The translations under genes and the position numbers were made by a program. From positions 372,001-436,000 of the forward strand of contig NZ_CADDWI010000008.1 of NCBI RefSeq assembly GCF_902809845.1: a stretch of 64,000 bases of DNA. The letters are read 5' to 3'. Within the stretch, counting starts at the first letter, position 1, and each line of letters opens with the position of its first letter. Shown piece by piece: positions 55,156-64,000 of this stretch. This stretch comes from Chelativorans sp. Marseille-P2723. GTDB taxonomy: Bacteria > Pseudomonadota > Alphaproteobacteria > Rhizobiales > Rhizobiaceae. The notes under the pieces were generated by a model. The model was not told the origin of the DNA and made no database searches. It was given only the letters and a program-made list of their open reading frames with translations.

Positions 55156-57573
55156 ATGACAGAAGAGAACAAGACGTCCGGCGAAGCGTTGTACCCGGTA
55201 CTGCCTCTGCGCGACATCGTCGTGTTCCCGCACATGATTGTCCCGCTGTTCGTCGGACGGGACAAGTCAATCAAGGCGTTGGAAGAGGTAATGCAGGCAG
55301 AGAAGCAGGTTCTGCTTGCGACACAGATGAACGCTGCGGACGACGACCCCGAGCCAAGCGCAATCTATGACGTTGGTACGCTGGCCAATGTGCTCCAGCT
55401 CCTGAAGCTGCCCGACGGCACGGTGAAAGTGTTGGTCGAGGGCGCTGCGCGTGCGCGGATTTCCAACTTTACTGAGCGCGAGGACTTTCACGAGGCTGGT
55501 GCCGTGGTTCTTGAGGACCCGGAGGAGGACCAGATCGAGATCGAGGCACTTGCCCGCTCGGTGGTCGCCGACTTCGAGAACTATGTAAAGCTCAACAAGA
55601 AGATTTCGCCCGAAGTCGTCGGCGCGGTGAGCCAGATAGAAGATTATTCCAAGCTGGCCGATACGGTCGCCTCACACCTGGCTATCAAGATTCCCGAAAA
55701 GCAGGAGATGCTGGCCACGCTGTCTGTGCGCGAGCGCCTGGAAAAGGCCATGGGCTTCATGGAGGCGGAGATCTCCGTCCTCCAGGTGGAAAAGCGCATC
55801 CGCTCCCGCGTCAAGCGGCAGATGGAGAAGACCCAGCGCGAGTACTACCTGAATGAGCAGATGAAGGCCATCCAGAAGGAGCTGGGCGAAGGCGAGGACG
55901 GCCGCAACGAGATCACCGAACTGGAAGAGCGCGTCAAGAAGACGAAGCTCTCCAAGGAGGCGCGCGAGAAGGCGGAAGCTGAGCTGAAGAAGCTCCAGTC
56001 CATGTCGCCCATGTCGGCGGAAGCCACTGTCGTGCGGAACTATCTGGACTGGCTGCTCTCCATTCCATGGAAGAACAATTCCAAGGTGCGCCACGATCTG
56101 GACTTTGCCGAAACGGTCTTGGATGCAGACCATTATGGGCTGGAGAAGGTCAAGGAGCGCATTATTGAGTATCTGGCGGTTCAGAGCCGACAGAAGAAGC
56201 TGAAGGGACCGATCCTGTGCCTTGTCGGCCCTCCCGGTGTGGGCAAGACCTCGCTGGGCAAGTCAATCGCCAAGGCAACGGGCCGCGAGTTCGTGCGCAT
56301 GGCGTTAGGCGGCGTGCGCGACGAGGCGGAAATCCGTGGGCATCGGCGTACTTACATCGGCTCCATGCCCGGCAAGGTCATCCAGTCGATGCGCAAGGCC
56401 AAGAAGTCCAACCCCCTCTTCCTGCTCGATGAGATCGACAAGATGGGGATGGACTTCCGCGGTGATCCTTCGTCCGCCTTGTTGGAGGTGCTCGATCCGG
56501 AGCAGAACGCGACCTTTATGGACCACTACCTGGAGGTCGAGTACGACCTGTCCAGCGTGATGTTTGTGACGACGGCGAACACCCTCAACATTCCGCCGGC
56601 CCTGATGGACCGGATGGAGATCATCCGCATCGCCGGCTACACCGAGGACGAAAAGATCGAGATAGCCAAGCGGCATCTTCTGCCCAAGTCCGTGCGTGAG
56701 CACGCGCTGAAGGAGAGCGAATTCTCGGTTTCCGATGAGGCGCTGCAAGCCATCATCCGCACCTATACGCGGGAAGCCGGAGTGCGCAACCTGGAACGCG
56801 AGCTCATGAAGCTGGCGCGCAAGGCAGTGACCGAGATCCTGCGGACCGGGAAAGAGTCGGTCGAGGTGACGGCAGAGAACCTTGCCGATTATCTGGGCGT
56901 TCCGCGCTATCGCTTCGGACAGGCTGAGGGCGAGGACCAGGTGGGCGTTGTCACCGGGCTTGCCTGGACGGAAGTGGGCGGCGAACTGCTCACTATCGAA
57001 GGCGTTATGATGCCTGGCAAGGGCCGGATGACAGTGACCGGCAACCTGCGCGACGTGATGAAGGAATCGATCTCGGCGGCGGCGTCCTATGTCCGCTCCC
57101 GGGCAGTCGATTTCGGCATCGAGCCGCCGATCTTCGACAAGCGGGACATCCACGTGCATGTGCCGGAAGGCGCTACGCCGAAGGATGGGCCGTCAGCCGG
57201 CGTCGCTATGGCAACAGCCATCGTTTCCGTGCTGACGGGCATTCCGGTGCGCAAGGATGTTGCCATGACCGGCGAGGTTACGCTGCGCGGACGGGTCCTG
57301 CCTATCGGCGGCTTAAAGGAGAAGCTGCTGGCTGCGCTTCGCGGAGGCATCAAGAAGGTGCTGATCCCCGAGGAGAACGCCAAGGATCTGGCGGACATCC
57401 CGGAGAACGTGAAGAACGGACTGGAGATCGTTCCTGTGAGCCGTGTGGGTGAGGTGCTGGAGCAGGCGCTGGTTCGCATGCCTGAGCCAATCGAATGGGT
57501 AGAGCCCGTCGACGCGCCGGCACCGGCCATTGATGCAGCAGACGACGCAGGGCAGCAGACGATAGCGCACTGA
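55156..57573 (+). CDS. lon: ATP-dependent protease Lon
   Basis: 805 residues. LonN substrate domain starts [19 protein letters not shown], Walker A is [14 protein letters not shown] (about residue 356), and the protease domain has the catalytic serine in [14 protein letters not shown] and lysine in [14 protein letters not shown]. It degrades misfolded and specific regulatory proteins. ATG 55156 follows GAAAGGCTGAAGAA. A terminator lies 20 bases past the stop. Confidence 0.97.
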   Translation: MTEENKTSGEALYPVLPLRDIVVFPHMIVPLFVGRDKSIKALEEVMQAEKQVLLATQMNAADDDPEPSAIYDVGTLANVLQLLKLPDGTVKVLVEGAARARISNFTEREDFHEAGAVVLEDPEEDQIEIEALARSVVADFENYVKLNKKISPEVVGAVSQIEDYSKLADTVASHLAIKIPEKQEMLATLSVRERLEKAMGFMEAEISVLQVEKRIRSRVKRQMEKTQREYYLNEQMKAIQKELGEGEDGRNEITELEERVKKTKLSKEAREKAEAELKKLQSMSPMSAEATVVRNYLDWLLSIPWKNNSKVRHDLDFAETVLDADHYGLEKVKERIIEYLAVQSRQKKLKGPILCLVGPPGVGKTSLGKSIAKATGREFVRMALGGVRDEAEIRGHRRTYIGSMPGKVIQSMRKAKKSNPLFLLDEIDKMGMDFRGDPSSALLEVLDPEQNATFMDHYLEVEYDLSSVMFVTTANTLNIPPALMDRMEIIRIAGYTEDEKIEIAKRHLLPKSVREHALKESEFSVSDEALQAIIRTYTREAGVRNLERELMKLARKAVTEILRTGKESVEVTAENLADYLGVPRYRFGQAEGEDQVGVVTGLAWTEVGGELLTIEGVMMPGKGRMTVTGNLRDVMKESISAAASYVRSRAVDFGIEPPIFDKRDIHVHVPEGATPKDGPSAGVAMATAIVSVLTGIPVRKDVAMTGEVTLRGRVLPIGGLKEKLLAALRGGIKKVLIPEENAKDLADIPENVKNGLEIVPVSRVGEVLEQALVRMPEPIEWVEPVDAPAPAIDAADDAGQQTIAH

Positions 57574-57592
57574 GTTCGGCATGCTCAAAGAC

Positions 57593-57620
57593 AAAGCCGG
57601 CCATTTATGGCCGGCTTTTC
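57593..57620 (+). terminator. Intrinsic terminator of lon
   Basis: AAAGCCGGCC (57593-57602) pairs perfectly with GGCCGGCTTT (57609-57618) around a six-base loop, and is followed by T-rich sequence. It begins 19 bases after the lon stop. Confidence 0.85.
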
Positions 57621-57762
57621 CTTTTGAAAACCGCGCAAAACCGCCATTTTTTCAGCATTCCCGGGCATTTCCCGCTTGGTGAGCAGATAAGTTCTACATA
57701 GACTGCCGTTCCTGCCGGCTGAGTCTATCATCCGGCTACCATCAGGAAGGGGTTTGTTGTTT

Positions 57763-58035
57763 ATGAACAAGAACGAACTAGTCTCCGCCGTTGCCGAGAA
57801 AGCCGGGCTTTCGAAGGGGGATGCTCAATCGGCCGTAGATGCGGTCTTCTCTGTCATCACGAACGAGCTTAAGAGCGGCGGTGACGTGCGCCTTGTAGGC
57901 TTCGGCAATTTCAGCGTGTCAAGGCGCGAGGCCACAACCGGCCGCAACCCGCAGACGGGTGCGGAAGTCCAGATTCCGGCGCGCAATGTGCCGAAATTCT
58001 CGGCCGGAAAAGGGCTCAAGGACGCGATCAACTGA
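57763..58035 (+). CDS. hupB: DNA-binding protein HU
   Basis: 90-residue histone-like protein starting MNKNELVSAVAEKAGLSKGD with the DNA-binding arm ATTGRNPQTGAEVQIPA and end KFSAGKGLKDAIN. AGGAAGGGG precedes ATG 57763; a TTG three codons upstream is open. It bends DNA and organises the nucleoid. It follows lon, as in many alphaproteobacteria. Confidence 0.97.
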   Translation: MNKNELVSAVAEKAGLSKGDAQSAVDAVFSVITNELKSGGDVRLVGFGNFSVSRREATTGRNPQTGAEVQIPARNVPKFSAGKGLKDAIN

Positions 58036-58065
58036 CCGCGCCAACAGTCTCACCAACGATCTACA

Positions 58066-58100
58066 AGAAAAGCCGGGTTTCGCCCGGCTTTTCTGTTTTT
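58066..58100 (+). terminator. Intrinsic terminator of hupB
   Basis: AGAAAAGCCGGG (58066-58077) and CCCGGCTTTTCT (58083-58094) form a 12-base stem with loop TTTCG, followed by GTTTTT. It lies 31 bases after the hupB stop and isolates hupB from the sugar cluster. Confidence 0.88.
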
Positions 58101-58248
58101 ATGGCTGCGGTTCCGGGACAATGGCAGCGCTAACTCGTTGGAGACGGCCAGAGGGAAGGTACACTGCTCGTGAGTGAAACGGTCCAGGCGTCCCGCGGAC
58201 CCAGCGGATTTCGCCCGGCTATCTGGCATTCCGAAGCGGAGCGCATAA

Positions 58249-58296
58249 TATAATTGTAAATTCCATATTCCATATGTATTCTTGAGGGCGTATAAT
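58249..58296 (+). promoter_or_regulatory. Candidate promoter/operator of the isomerase operon
   Basis: AT-rich region just upstream of the TPI-like gene. It contains TATAAT twice (58249-58254 and 58291-58296), TTGTAAATT (58254-58262) and CATATG (58271-58276). The last two sequences recur before the ABC transporter (61231-61253), so they are good candidates for SorC-regulator binding. No clear -35 box was found. Confidence 0.45.
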
Positions 58297-58310
58297 ACTC
58301 CGGAAAGAAA

Positions 58311-59111
58311 ATGACAGCTTCGCCCCGCATGCCCATTGTTGGATCCGGATGGAAAATGAACCATCTGCGAAGCGACATCGCCGATTACGCCGCTGCGGTA
58401 CGGAAAGGTTTGGCGGACGTCGATACAACACAGCTTGAGCTTTTCGTTCTGCCGCCATTCACCGGGCTTGTCACCGCACACGAGGCATTCAGCGGGACGG
58501 GTATCGCAATCGGTGGCCAGAATATGCATTGGGCCGAGCATGGGGCCTTTACCGGGGAAATATCCGCTCGCATGCTGCGGGACGTGGGTTGCAGCCATGT
58601 CGCACTCGGTCATGCCGAGCGGTTTCAGTATTTTGGTGAAAGTTACGAGGCCGTGGGGCTCAAGGTCGCAGCAGCGCTTGAGAACGACCTCAAACCCATT
58701 CTTTGCCTTGGTGAAGGAGTGGAGGACAAGGAAGAAGGACGGGCAGAGGAAGTGCTGGGAAGCCAGCTTTCAATGGCTTTAACCAAGGTTAGCCCGGAAG
58801 ATCTTCCGCGGATCATCCTTGCTTATGAACCGCGATGGGCCATCGGGCAGAAGGCTGCAGCCGACCCGGCCTATGTCTTGGAAAGGCACCGGGGGCTCCG
58901 CGCAACCATCGAAGAACGCCATGGCTCGGCTGCGGCCGCGGCCATACGCATCATCTATGGCGGCTCGGTTGATCGCAGCAACGCCGGCACGCTCATGGCG
59001 TTGCAGGAAGTCGATGGTCTCTTCGTCGGCCGCTATGCCTGGTCGGCAGAAGGCTTCATTGACATCGTGCGGATCGTTGCCGCCCATCATTCGAAAGGAA
59101 GAATGCCATGA
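58311..59111 (+). CDS. TPI-fold isomerase, probable tetrulose-phosphate isomerase
   Basis: 266-residue triosephosphate-isomerase homologue. The catalytic lysine (GWKMN), histidine (ALGHAERF, family GHSERR) and glutamate (AYEPRWAIG) are all kept, but the phosphate loop that reads GGASL in glycolytic TPI is VGRYAW here. The same kind of change occurs in the L-erythrulose 1-phosphate isomerases of erythritol catabolism (EryH/TpiA2, LerI). I therefore infer a tetrose substrate, not glycolysis. GGAAAG precedes the ATG. It overlaps the next gene by four bases (ATGA). Confidence 0.78.
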   Translation: MTASPRMPIVGSGWKMNHLRSDIADYAAAVRKGLADVDTTQLELFVLPPFTGLVTAHEAFSGTGIAIGGQNMHWAEHGAFTGEISARMLRDVGCSHVALGHAERFQYFGESYEAVGLKVAAALENDLKPILCLGEGVEDKEEGRAEEVLGSQLSMALTKVSPEDLPRIILAYEPRWAIGQKAAADPAYVLERHRGLRATIEERHGSAAAAAIRIIYGGSVDRSNAGTLMALQEVDGLFVGRYAWSAEGFIDIVRIVAAHHSKGRMP

Positions 59112-59575
59112 GAATCGCTATCGCCGGTGACGGCGCGGGACAGCCGTTGGTCAAGGTCGTACTAGAACATCTCTCGTCTGCGGAGGGTGTGGAAGTTGCC
59201 GATCTCAGCAAGCGGGATGACGGTGCAGACGAATTTTATGCCGGAATTGCCGAGCGCGTCTGCCGTGCCATTCTCGATGACCGTTACGATCGTGGCGTGC
59301 TCATCTGCGGGACAGGCATTGGTGTTGCTATCTCAGCAAACAAGGTTCCCGGCATTCGTGCCGCGCAGACGCACGACACCTATTCGGCCGAACGGGCACA
59401 ACTCAGTAACAATGCCCAGATCATCACCATGGGTGCGCGGGTGATCGGGCCGGAGCTGGCCAAATCAATCGTCGATGCCTGGCTTCGCTCCCATTTCGAC
59501 GTCGAAGGGCGTTCAGCGGCCAACGTCGCCGCAATCGAGGAGCTCGACGCGAAATACCGTGAACTGAGGAACTGA
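59108..59575 (+). CDS. rpiB: RpiB-type isomerase, probable D-erythrulose 4-phosphate isomerase
   Basis: 155-residue RpiB/LacAB-family isomerase. The catalytic cysteine is in [18 protein letters not shown] (about residue 68), followed by [22 protein letters not shown]. The N-terminus reads [11 protein letters not shown] where ribose-5-phosphate isomerase B has a SDHAG sequence; the same feature is found in EryI/DerI tetrulose isomerases. Ribose 5-phosphate isomerisation is the conservative alternative. Overlaps the TPI-like gene and is followed by the SIS gene after 24 bases. Confidence 0.82.
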   Translation: MRIAIAGDGAGQPLVKVVLEHLSSAEGVEVADLSKRDDGADEFYAGIAERVCRAILDDRYDRGVLICGTGIGVAISANKVPGIRAAQTHDTYSAERAQLSNNAQIITMGARVIGPELAKSIVDAWLRSHFDVEGRSAANVAAIEELDAKYRELRN

Positions 59576-59599
59576 AGATCGAGGGAAGGAGGAGCGGCC

Positions 59600-60151
59600 A
59601 TGCCGACGCTTTATGCAAGGGCGCTTGCCGATTTGCAGTCAGTCTTCGATAAGCTCGATGAGGCACAGGTCGACAACGCCGTAAAGGTAATTGCGAAGGC
59701 TCGCCGGATCGCACTTTATGGCGTGGGGCGCGAGGGTTTGCAGATCAAGGGATTCGCAATGCGGCTTTATCACCTTGGACTGAATGCCTCGGTGGTCGGT
59801 GATATGACGACTCCTCCCCTGGGAGAAGGGGACCTGTTGATCGTTTCCGCTGGGCCTGGATGGTTTTCGACCGTCGAAGCATTGATGAACACGGCGAGCC
59901 AGGCTGGCGCCGAGACGCTCTGCGTGACCGCACAGCCGAATGGCCGCTGCCCGAGGGCGGCAACCCATATGCTGCCGGTGCCAGCCCAGACCATGGCGGA
60001 CGATCAGGGGACCGAAACCTCGGTACTCCCCATGGGCTCCTTGTATGAAGGTACTCAGTATGTTCTTTTCGAGATCATGATTCTGAAACTCCGCGACCTC
60101 CTCGGAATATTGCCTGAAGCCATGCGCGCGAATCACACCAATTTGGAATAG
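59600..60151 (+). CDS. SIS-domain sugar-phosphate isomerase (HxlB-like)
   Basis: 183-residue single-SIS-domain protein, the size of 6-phospho-3-hexuloisomerase. Recognisable pieces are ALYGVGREGLQIKGFAMRLY (GxGRSG-like loop), VVGDMTTPPLGEGDLLIVSA and the C-terminal GSLYEGTQYVLFEIM. It should bind a phosphosugar and isomerise or sense it. The usual partner, a hexulose-phosphate synthase (HxlA), is absent in the window. A strong GGAAGGAGGAG precedes the ATG. It is the unexpected member of this otherwise tetritol-like cluster. Confidence 0.8.
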   Translation: MPTLYARALADLQSVFDKLDEAQVDNAVKVIAKARRIALYGVGREGLQIKGFAMRLYHLGLNASVVGDMTTPPLGEGDLLIVSAGPGWFSTVEALMNTASQAGAETLCVTAQPNGRCPRAATHMLPVPAQTMADDQGTETSVLPMGSLYEGTQYVLFEIMILKLRDLLGILPEAMRANHTNLE

Positions 60152-60159
60152 GCCGGTTC

Positions 60160-61128
60160 GTGAGCACTGCCAGACAGATCTCTATGGACGCATTTCCGGG
60201 CGATCTCGACACGGAACAGCTCCGCGCACGCGTTGCGTGGCTCTACTTCGTTGGGGGGATGACCCAGCAAGAAATCGCCAACCAGCTGGGAATCACGCGT
60301 CTGCGGGTAAACAAGCTGATCGGGCAGGCGCGGGCGGAAGGGTCGGTCTTCATAGATATCCGCCTGCCGCTCATCGAATGCATCGAACTGGCGGACAGTC
60401 TTAAGGATCGATATGGCCTTGAGGATGCGGTGGTTGTGCCGTCCGTTCCCGACTATCTCCAGCAGCAACGAGCGATAGGTGAAGCGGCCGGCCTGTTACT
60501 TGAATCCCTTCTTCCCGGCCGCCAAGGGATCGGCATCGGGTGGGGACGCACGTTGAGCTTCAGTGCCCGCAGGCTGGGTGAGAAGCGATTGCGCACTTCG
60601 TGGGTCGTCGGGCTGATGGGCGGGGTCACCCATGGTTCAGGCGTCAACACCTTCGAGGTGTCGACCGCACTGGCACAAGTTCTTGGCGCCGAATGTCACT
60701 ATCTGACAGCACCGATCTACTGCCCAAGTCCGGAAAGTCGCAACGCCCTTCTTACACATGAGCTGGACGATGTCATGCGGCGGGCGGAGGAAGCAGAAAT
60801 CGCGCTGGTGTCCTGCGGCGATCTTTCCGACCGCTCCCCAGTCGTTCCAATCAAGGTCGTGGGTGAAAGTCTGGAAGAACTCAAGGCGCTCGGCAGCGTC
60901 GGCGAGGTGCTCGGCTGCTTCATGGACGAGGATGGCTGCATCGTCTCGCACCCGGTCAATTACTGCATCATGGCACTTCCACCGGCCAAGCTGCGGGAGA
61001 AGCCGGTCTCCATCCTCGCCTCGGGCGGGATGAGGAAGCTGAAGATCATCCGTGCGATTTTGCGTGGGCGTTATGTGAACCGGCTTGTTACGGACGAGGC
61101 AGTAGCGCGTTCTTTGCTGGCTGATTGA
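60160..61128 (+). CDS. SorC-family transcriptional regulator (EryD-like)
   Basis: 322-residue regulator. N-terminal helix-turn-helix (YFVGGMTQQEIANQLGITRLRVNKLI) and a C-terminal sugar-binding domain of the SorC type (GIGIGWGRTLSF, VVGLMGGVTHGSG). EryD, the erythritol repressor of Brucella, belongs to this family. It lies 8 bases after the SIS gene, so it is the last gene of the first operon, and probably also controls the ABC operon 240 bases downstream. Start is GTG 60160; ATG 60184 is the alternative. Confidence 0.87.
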   Translation: MSTARQISMDAFPGDLDTEQLRARVAWLYFVGGMTQQEIANQLGITRLRVNKLIGQARAEGSVFIDIRLPLIECIELADSLKDRYGLEDAVVVPSVPDYLQQQRAIGEAAGLLLESLLPGRQGIGIGWGRTLSFSARRLGEKRLRTSWVVGLMGGVTHGSGVNTFEVSTALAQVLGAECHYLTAPIYCPSPESRNALLTHELDDVMRRAEEAEIALVSCGDLSDRSPVVPIKVVGESLEELKALGSVGEVLGCFMDEDGCIVSHPVNYCIMALPPAKLREKPVSILASGGMRKLKIIRAILRGRYVNRLVTDEAVARSLLAD

Positions 61129-61230
61129 TCGCCTCAACATCCTGAAATCCCGAAAAACAGGTTTCGTTCCAAGCCGCTTCTTGCGGCTTTTCTGCGTTCC
61201 CTGATGCCGTTCGCAGCCTCCGCTATGATC

Positions 61231-61253
61231 TTGTAATTCTCAATTTACATATG
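61231..61253. promoter_or_regulatory. Candidate operator before the ABC transporter
   Basis: An imperfect inverted repeat, TTGTAATT (61231-61238) and AATTTACA (61242-61249), merges into CATATG (61248-61253). TTGTAAATT and CATATG also occur before the TPI-like gene. It lies 116 bases upstream of the substrate-binding-protein start, a reasonable site for the SorC regulator. Confidence 0.45.
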
Positions 61254-61368
61254 TTATTATGGTGTTGTCGGAGTTTGACGTCTGACCGTTCCGGGGGGCG
61301 TCCCGCACCCGCACTGGACACAATTTGACCCCGGCCCGCGCGGCGGTGCCAAAATTTTGGAGGAAACG

Positions 61369-62304
61369 ATGAAGAAACTGGTGATGTCGTTGCTTGCGAC
61401 GGCACTGATCGGGACTGGCGCAGCCATGGCGCAGGAGGCCGATCTGAATACCAAGGACAGCTACCGCTTCGTGATCATCCCCAAGGTGGTGCACCCGTGG
61501 TTTGATAAGGTGAATGACGGCGCCCAGCAGGCGGCAGCCGCTATCAAGGCTCTCACGGGAGCCGATGTTCAGATCGATTACAGTGCTCCCCAGCAGGCAG
61601 ACGTCGTGCAGCAGAACCAGATCCTGGAAAGCGCGATAGCCACGCGTCCGGACGGCATTGCCATCGACCTGCTCGATGCATCTGGCAACCGGGCTTCGCT
61701 TGAAGAGGCGGTCGGCCAGGAGATCCCCGTGACCATCTTTGACTCGGTTCCGCCGGAAGGTATGGAGCTGACCAGTATCGGGAATGATTTCTGCGAGCAG
61801 GCCAAGATTGCCGCGCGTCGGTTGGTCGAGTTGCTTGGGGGGGAGGGCGACGTGGCCATCATGATGGGTGTCCCCAGCGCTCCGAACCACGCAATACGTG
61901 CCGAGTGCCACCAGGAGGTGTTTGACGAGCATCCAGGCATCAACGTCGTTGCTACAGGCATCGACAATGACGATATCGAAACTGCGCAGAAGCAGGCGGC
62001 GGCCATCATGCAGGCTCACCCGAACCTCAAGGGCTGGGTTGCCTGCGATGCCGCAGGGCCTATTGGTATCGGCCAGGCCATTCAGGAAGCCGGGAAGGTG
62101 GGCGAGGTGCTCCTCGTCGGTCTCGACGACCTTCCAGAGATGCTGCAGCTCATCCGCGACGGGGTCGCTGACAGCAGTTCCTCCACCAAGCCGGAGATGC
62201 AGGGCTACTGGTCAGTCATGACCATGTGGCAGAAGGCGTTGGGCATCGAGACGCCCAAATACATCGATACCGGCATCGCGGTTATCACCCAGGACGATGT
62301 CTGA
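61369..62304 (+). CDS. Sugar ABC transporter substrate-binding protein
   Basis: 311-residue periplasmic binding protein of the ribose (RbsB, LacI-type fold) family. Signal peptide MKKLVMSLLATALIGTGAAM with cleavage near AMA-QE; then FVIIPKVVHPWFDKVNDG and DGIAIDLLDASG. TTGGAGGAAACG before ATG 61369 supplies the ribosome binding site. The ligand is presumably the sugar or polyol degraded by the preceding enzymes. First gene of the importer operon. Confidence 0.9.
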   Translation: MKKLVMSLLATALIGTGAAMAQEADLNTKDSYRFVIIPKVVHPWFDKVNDGAQQAAAAIKALTGADVQIDYSAPQQADVVQQNQILESAIATRPDGIAIDLLDASGNRASLEEAVGQEIPVTIFDSVPPEGMELTSIGNDFCEQAKIAARRLVELLGGEGDVAIMMGVPSAPNHAIRAECHQEVFDEHPGINVVATGIDNDDIETAQKQAAAIMQAHPNLKGWVACDAAGPIGIGQAIQEAGKVGEVLLVGLDDLPEMLQLIRDGVADSSSSTKPEMQGYWSVMTMWQKALGIETPKYIDTGIAVITQDDV

Positions 62305-62415
62305 CCAGAACAGGCTGTCCATCCAGCGGCAGCTTTAACGGAAAGGCTCTCTCGGCAGATGCTGGGAGAGCCAGTTCACAACAGGAACGATCCGTCCGGA
62401 TCATCGAGGACAGCA

Positions 62416-63921
62416 ATGGCGTTTGTCGAAGTTCGCAACATAGGGCGCGATTTTCCCGGCGTGACTGCTCTCGACGATGTGGATCTGGATCTTGAATTGG
62501 GGCGGGTTCACATCCTTGCCGGAGAGAATGGCGCCGGCAAATCCACGCTGGTGAAGCTTCTCACCGGCGCAGATACTCCAAGCCGCGGCACCATTAGGAT
62601 AGACGGGCGCGATACGGCAGAGCATCCGGAGGTGTTTGACCTCGTCGCCTATGTGCCGCAGGAGCTCAGTCTTTTCCCGCACCTGAGCGTTGCGGAGAAT
62701 CTCTTCATTCCATATGAGCGCTCGGGCTTCAGCGGCGCTACCGTGAATCATCGGGAAATCCAGCGCAAGGCGCAGGAGTATCTCGACCGTTTTGCCATTG
62801 CGGCGCGCCCGACCGAGCTTGTTCGCAATATTTCGGTTTCCGACCAGCAGCTTTTGCAGATCGCCCGCGCCTCCACCAACAAGCGCATGAAAGTGCTGAT
62901 CCTGGACGAGCCGACCTCTTCGCTCACGCAGGCGGAAGTTGACCGTGTCTTCCGGGTGATCTCCAGCTTTCGTGATGGCGATCATGCAATCGTCTTCATC
63001 TCGCACAAGATGCAGGAGTGCTTCGCCATCGGTGATGATTACACCGTCCTCAGAAACGGCCGGAAGGTCGCATCCGGCCGCATGGCCGATACGGATGAGG
63101 AAGGGCTGATCCGCGCCATGTCCGGCGAGGAATTGAAGCTTGGCGAGAATTTCCGGCCTGTTTTGCCGCCTGGCGGTCCGGGCGAGGCGATCATGCAGGT
63201 GCGCGGCCTGAGCGGCTACCGCTTCGAAGATGTCTCATTCGTTCTGAAGCGTGGCGAGATCCTGGGGTTTGCCGGTCTTGTTGGAGCCGGCCGCTCGGAA
63301 GTCATGCAAACTTTGTTTGGCTTCCGCAAGCCTTCTGCCGGGAGCGTGACGGTGCTCGGCAAGTCTTGGAAGCTGGGAGATACCAGCTATTCGGTCGAGA
63401 ATGGCGTGCTTTATCTTTCCGAGGAGCGCAAGCTTCACGGAATTCTGCCGCTGCTTAGCCTGAGGGAAAATATCGGCATCGCTATCCTGGATGAGACGCT
63501 GTCCAAGTTTGGCATCTCCACCTCACGCGAGCGCTCCAAGGTTCTGGAGATCATCAACGCCTACGACATCAAGACCTCCGACATGGAAAAGAAGATCATG
63601 TTCCTGTCTGGCGGAAATCAGCAGAAGGCGATCATCGGCCGTGCCATGGCTACACGCCCGAGCGTCCTCATCTTCGACGAGCCCACAAAGGGCATCGACG
63701 TCCGAACCAAAGCCGAGATCTACAAGATCATGAAACGGTTGGCCGAGGACGGTGTAGGCATCATTCTCATTTCCTCAGAGATGGAGGAACTGCGCAAATG
63801 CGCAAACCGTATCATTACGATGTATTCAGGGCGAGTAACCGGCGACTTCGACGCGGAAGCGACATCAAACGAGACGCTTGTCGGGGCGATCTTTGGTGCG
63901 GAGAAAAAGAATGCAGCCTAA
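62416..63921 (+). CDS. Sugar ABC transporter ATP-binding protein (RbsA type)
   Basis: About 501 residues with two fused ATPase domains. Domain 1 has Walker A GENGAGKSTLVKLL (about residue 37) and Walker B VLILDEPTSSL; domain 2 has GLVGAGRSEVMQ, LSGGNQQKAIIGRAM and VLIFDEPTKGID, the RbsA layout. In domain 1 the signature motif is NISVSDQQLLQIARA rather than LSGGQ, as is usual in this family. The ATG at 62416 follows CGAGGACAGCA; the frame is open 57 bases upstream. Overlaps the permease start by 11 bases. Confidence 0.92.
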   Translation: MAFVEVRNIGRDFPGVTALDDVDLDLELGRVHILAGENGAGKSTLVKLLTGADTPSRGTIRIDGRDTAEHPEVFDLVAYVPQELSLFPHLSVAENLFIPYERSGFSGATVNHREIQRKAQEYLDRFAIAARPTELVRNISVSDQQLLQIARASTNKRMKVLILDEPTSSLTQAEVDRVFRVISSFRDGDHAIVFISHKMQECFAIGDDYTVLRNGRKVASGRMADTDEEGLIRAMSGEELKLGENFRPVLPPGGPGEAIMQVRGLSGYRFEDVSFVLKRGEILGFAGLVGAGRSEVMQTLFGFRKPSAGSVTVLGKSWKLGDTSYSVENGVLYLSEERKLHGILPLLSLRENIGIAILDETLSKFGISTSRERSKVLEIINAYDIKTSDMEKKIMFLSGGNQQKAIIGRAMATRPSVLIFDEPTKGIDVRTKAEIYKIMKRLAEDGVGIILISSEMEELRKCANRIITMYSGRVTGDFDAEATSNETLVGAIFGAEKKNAA

Positions 63922-64000
63922 TTTCCTGACGCGTCTTGCCACGAACCAGCTTGCTGGCGTGATCGTGGCCTTTCTCATCATATTTGCTATTTCCGCATTT
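63911..64000 (+). CDS. Sugar ABC transporter permease, cut by window end
   Basis: The first 30 codons, beginning MQPNFLTRLATNQLAGV, lead into the hydrophobic run IVAFLIIFAISAF, the first membrane segment expected for an RbsC-type permease. The start overlaps the ATPase stop by 11 bases. The rest lies outside the window. Confidence 0.75.
   Translation, partial: MQPNFLTRLATNQLAGVIVAFLIIFAISAF

Noticed and set aside
1-64000. CRISPR array or defence island
   Set aside because: No regularly spaced repeats, cas, restriction or toxin-antitoxin genes were seen.

Overview
The window looks like chromosomal DNA of an alphaproteobacterium of the order Hyphomicrobiales, most like the Phyllobacteriaceae (Mesorhizobium/Chelativorans relatives). 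The evidence is the gene content and order: divK-pleD-rpmG, a pyrB-pyrC-plsY-dprA / topA-rnr-DUF983-NUDIX series, clpP-clpX-lon-hupB, a DUF3572 protein, a single-cysteine DksA, and a 393-residue enzyme that closely resembles the Mesorhizobium pyridoxamine-pyruvate transaminase. This is inference from recalled protein families; no database search was run.

Layout. 1-15.5 kb is mixed housekeeping and metabolism: SixA-like phosphatase, DksA, adenine deaminase, a lipoprotein hydrolase, TrkH, threonine dehydratase, an RhlE-type helicase, an MFS carrier, cysteine synthase, a frameshifted secreted lipase, an AlaX editing protein, mercaptopyruvate sulfurtransferase and a GNAT protein, then tRNA-Glu. 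16.1-20.7 kb holds a three-subunit molybdoenzyme (SoeABC type, probable cytoplasmic sulfite oxidation). Divergent from it are a LysR regulator, a pyridoxamine-pyruvate transaminase and a five-gene oligopeptide-type ABC importer (21-28.3 kb). 28.5-33.1 kb has MgtE, an MFS carrier, DNA polymerase IV and DUF3572. 33.3-35.8 kb is divK-pleD and rpmG. 35.9-47.5 kb, nearly all on the minus strand, carries NUDIX-DUF983-rnr-topA and dprA-plsY-pyrC-pyrB, with an IS630 element between topA and dprA. 47.6-58 kb contains aidB, ruvX, a UPF0173 hydrolase, gatCA, clpPX, lon and hupB.

From 58.3 kb to the right edge is a catabolic cluster: a TPI-like isomerase, an RpiB-like isomerase, a SIS-domain protein, a SorC-family regulator and a ribose-type ABC importer cut off by the window end. 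The two isomerases resemble those of tetritol (erythritol/threitol) catabolism; the HxlB-like SIS protein is not part of the described tetritol pathways, so this cluster is the best candidate here for an uncharacterised pathway.

Other points of interest are a PyrC that lacks the zinc-binding HxH motif, an orphan vitamin-B6 transaminase beside an ABC importer, and a perfect palindrome upstream of topA. I saw no CRISPR array, prophage, toxin-antitoxin pair or defence island.
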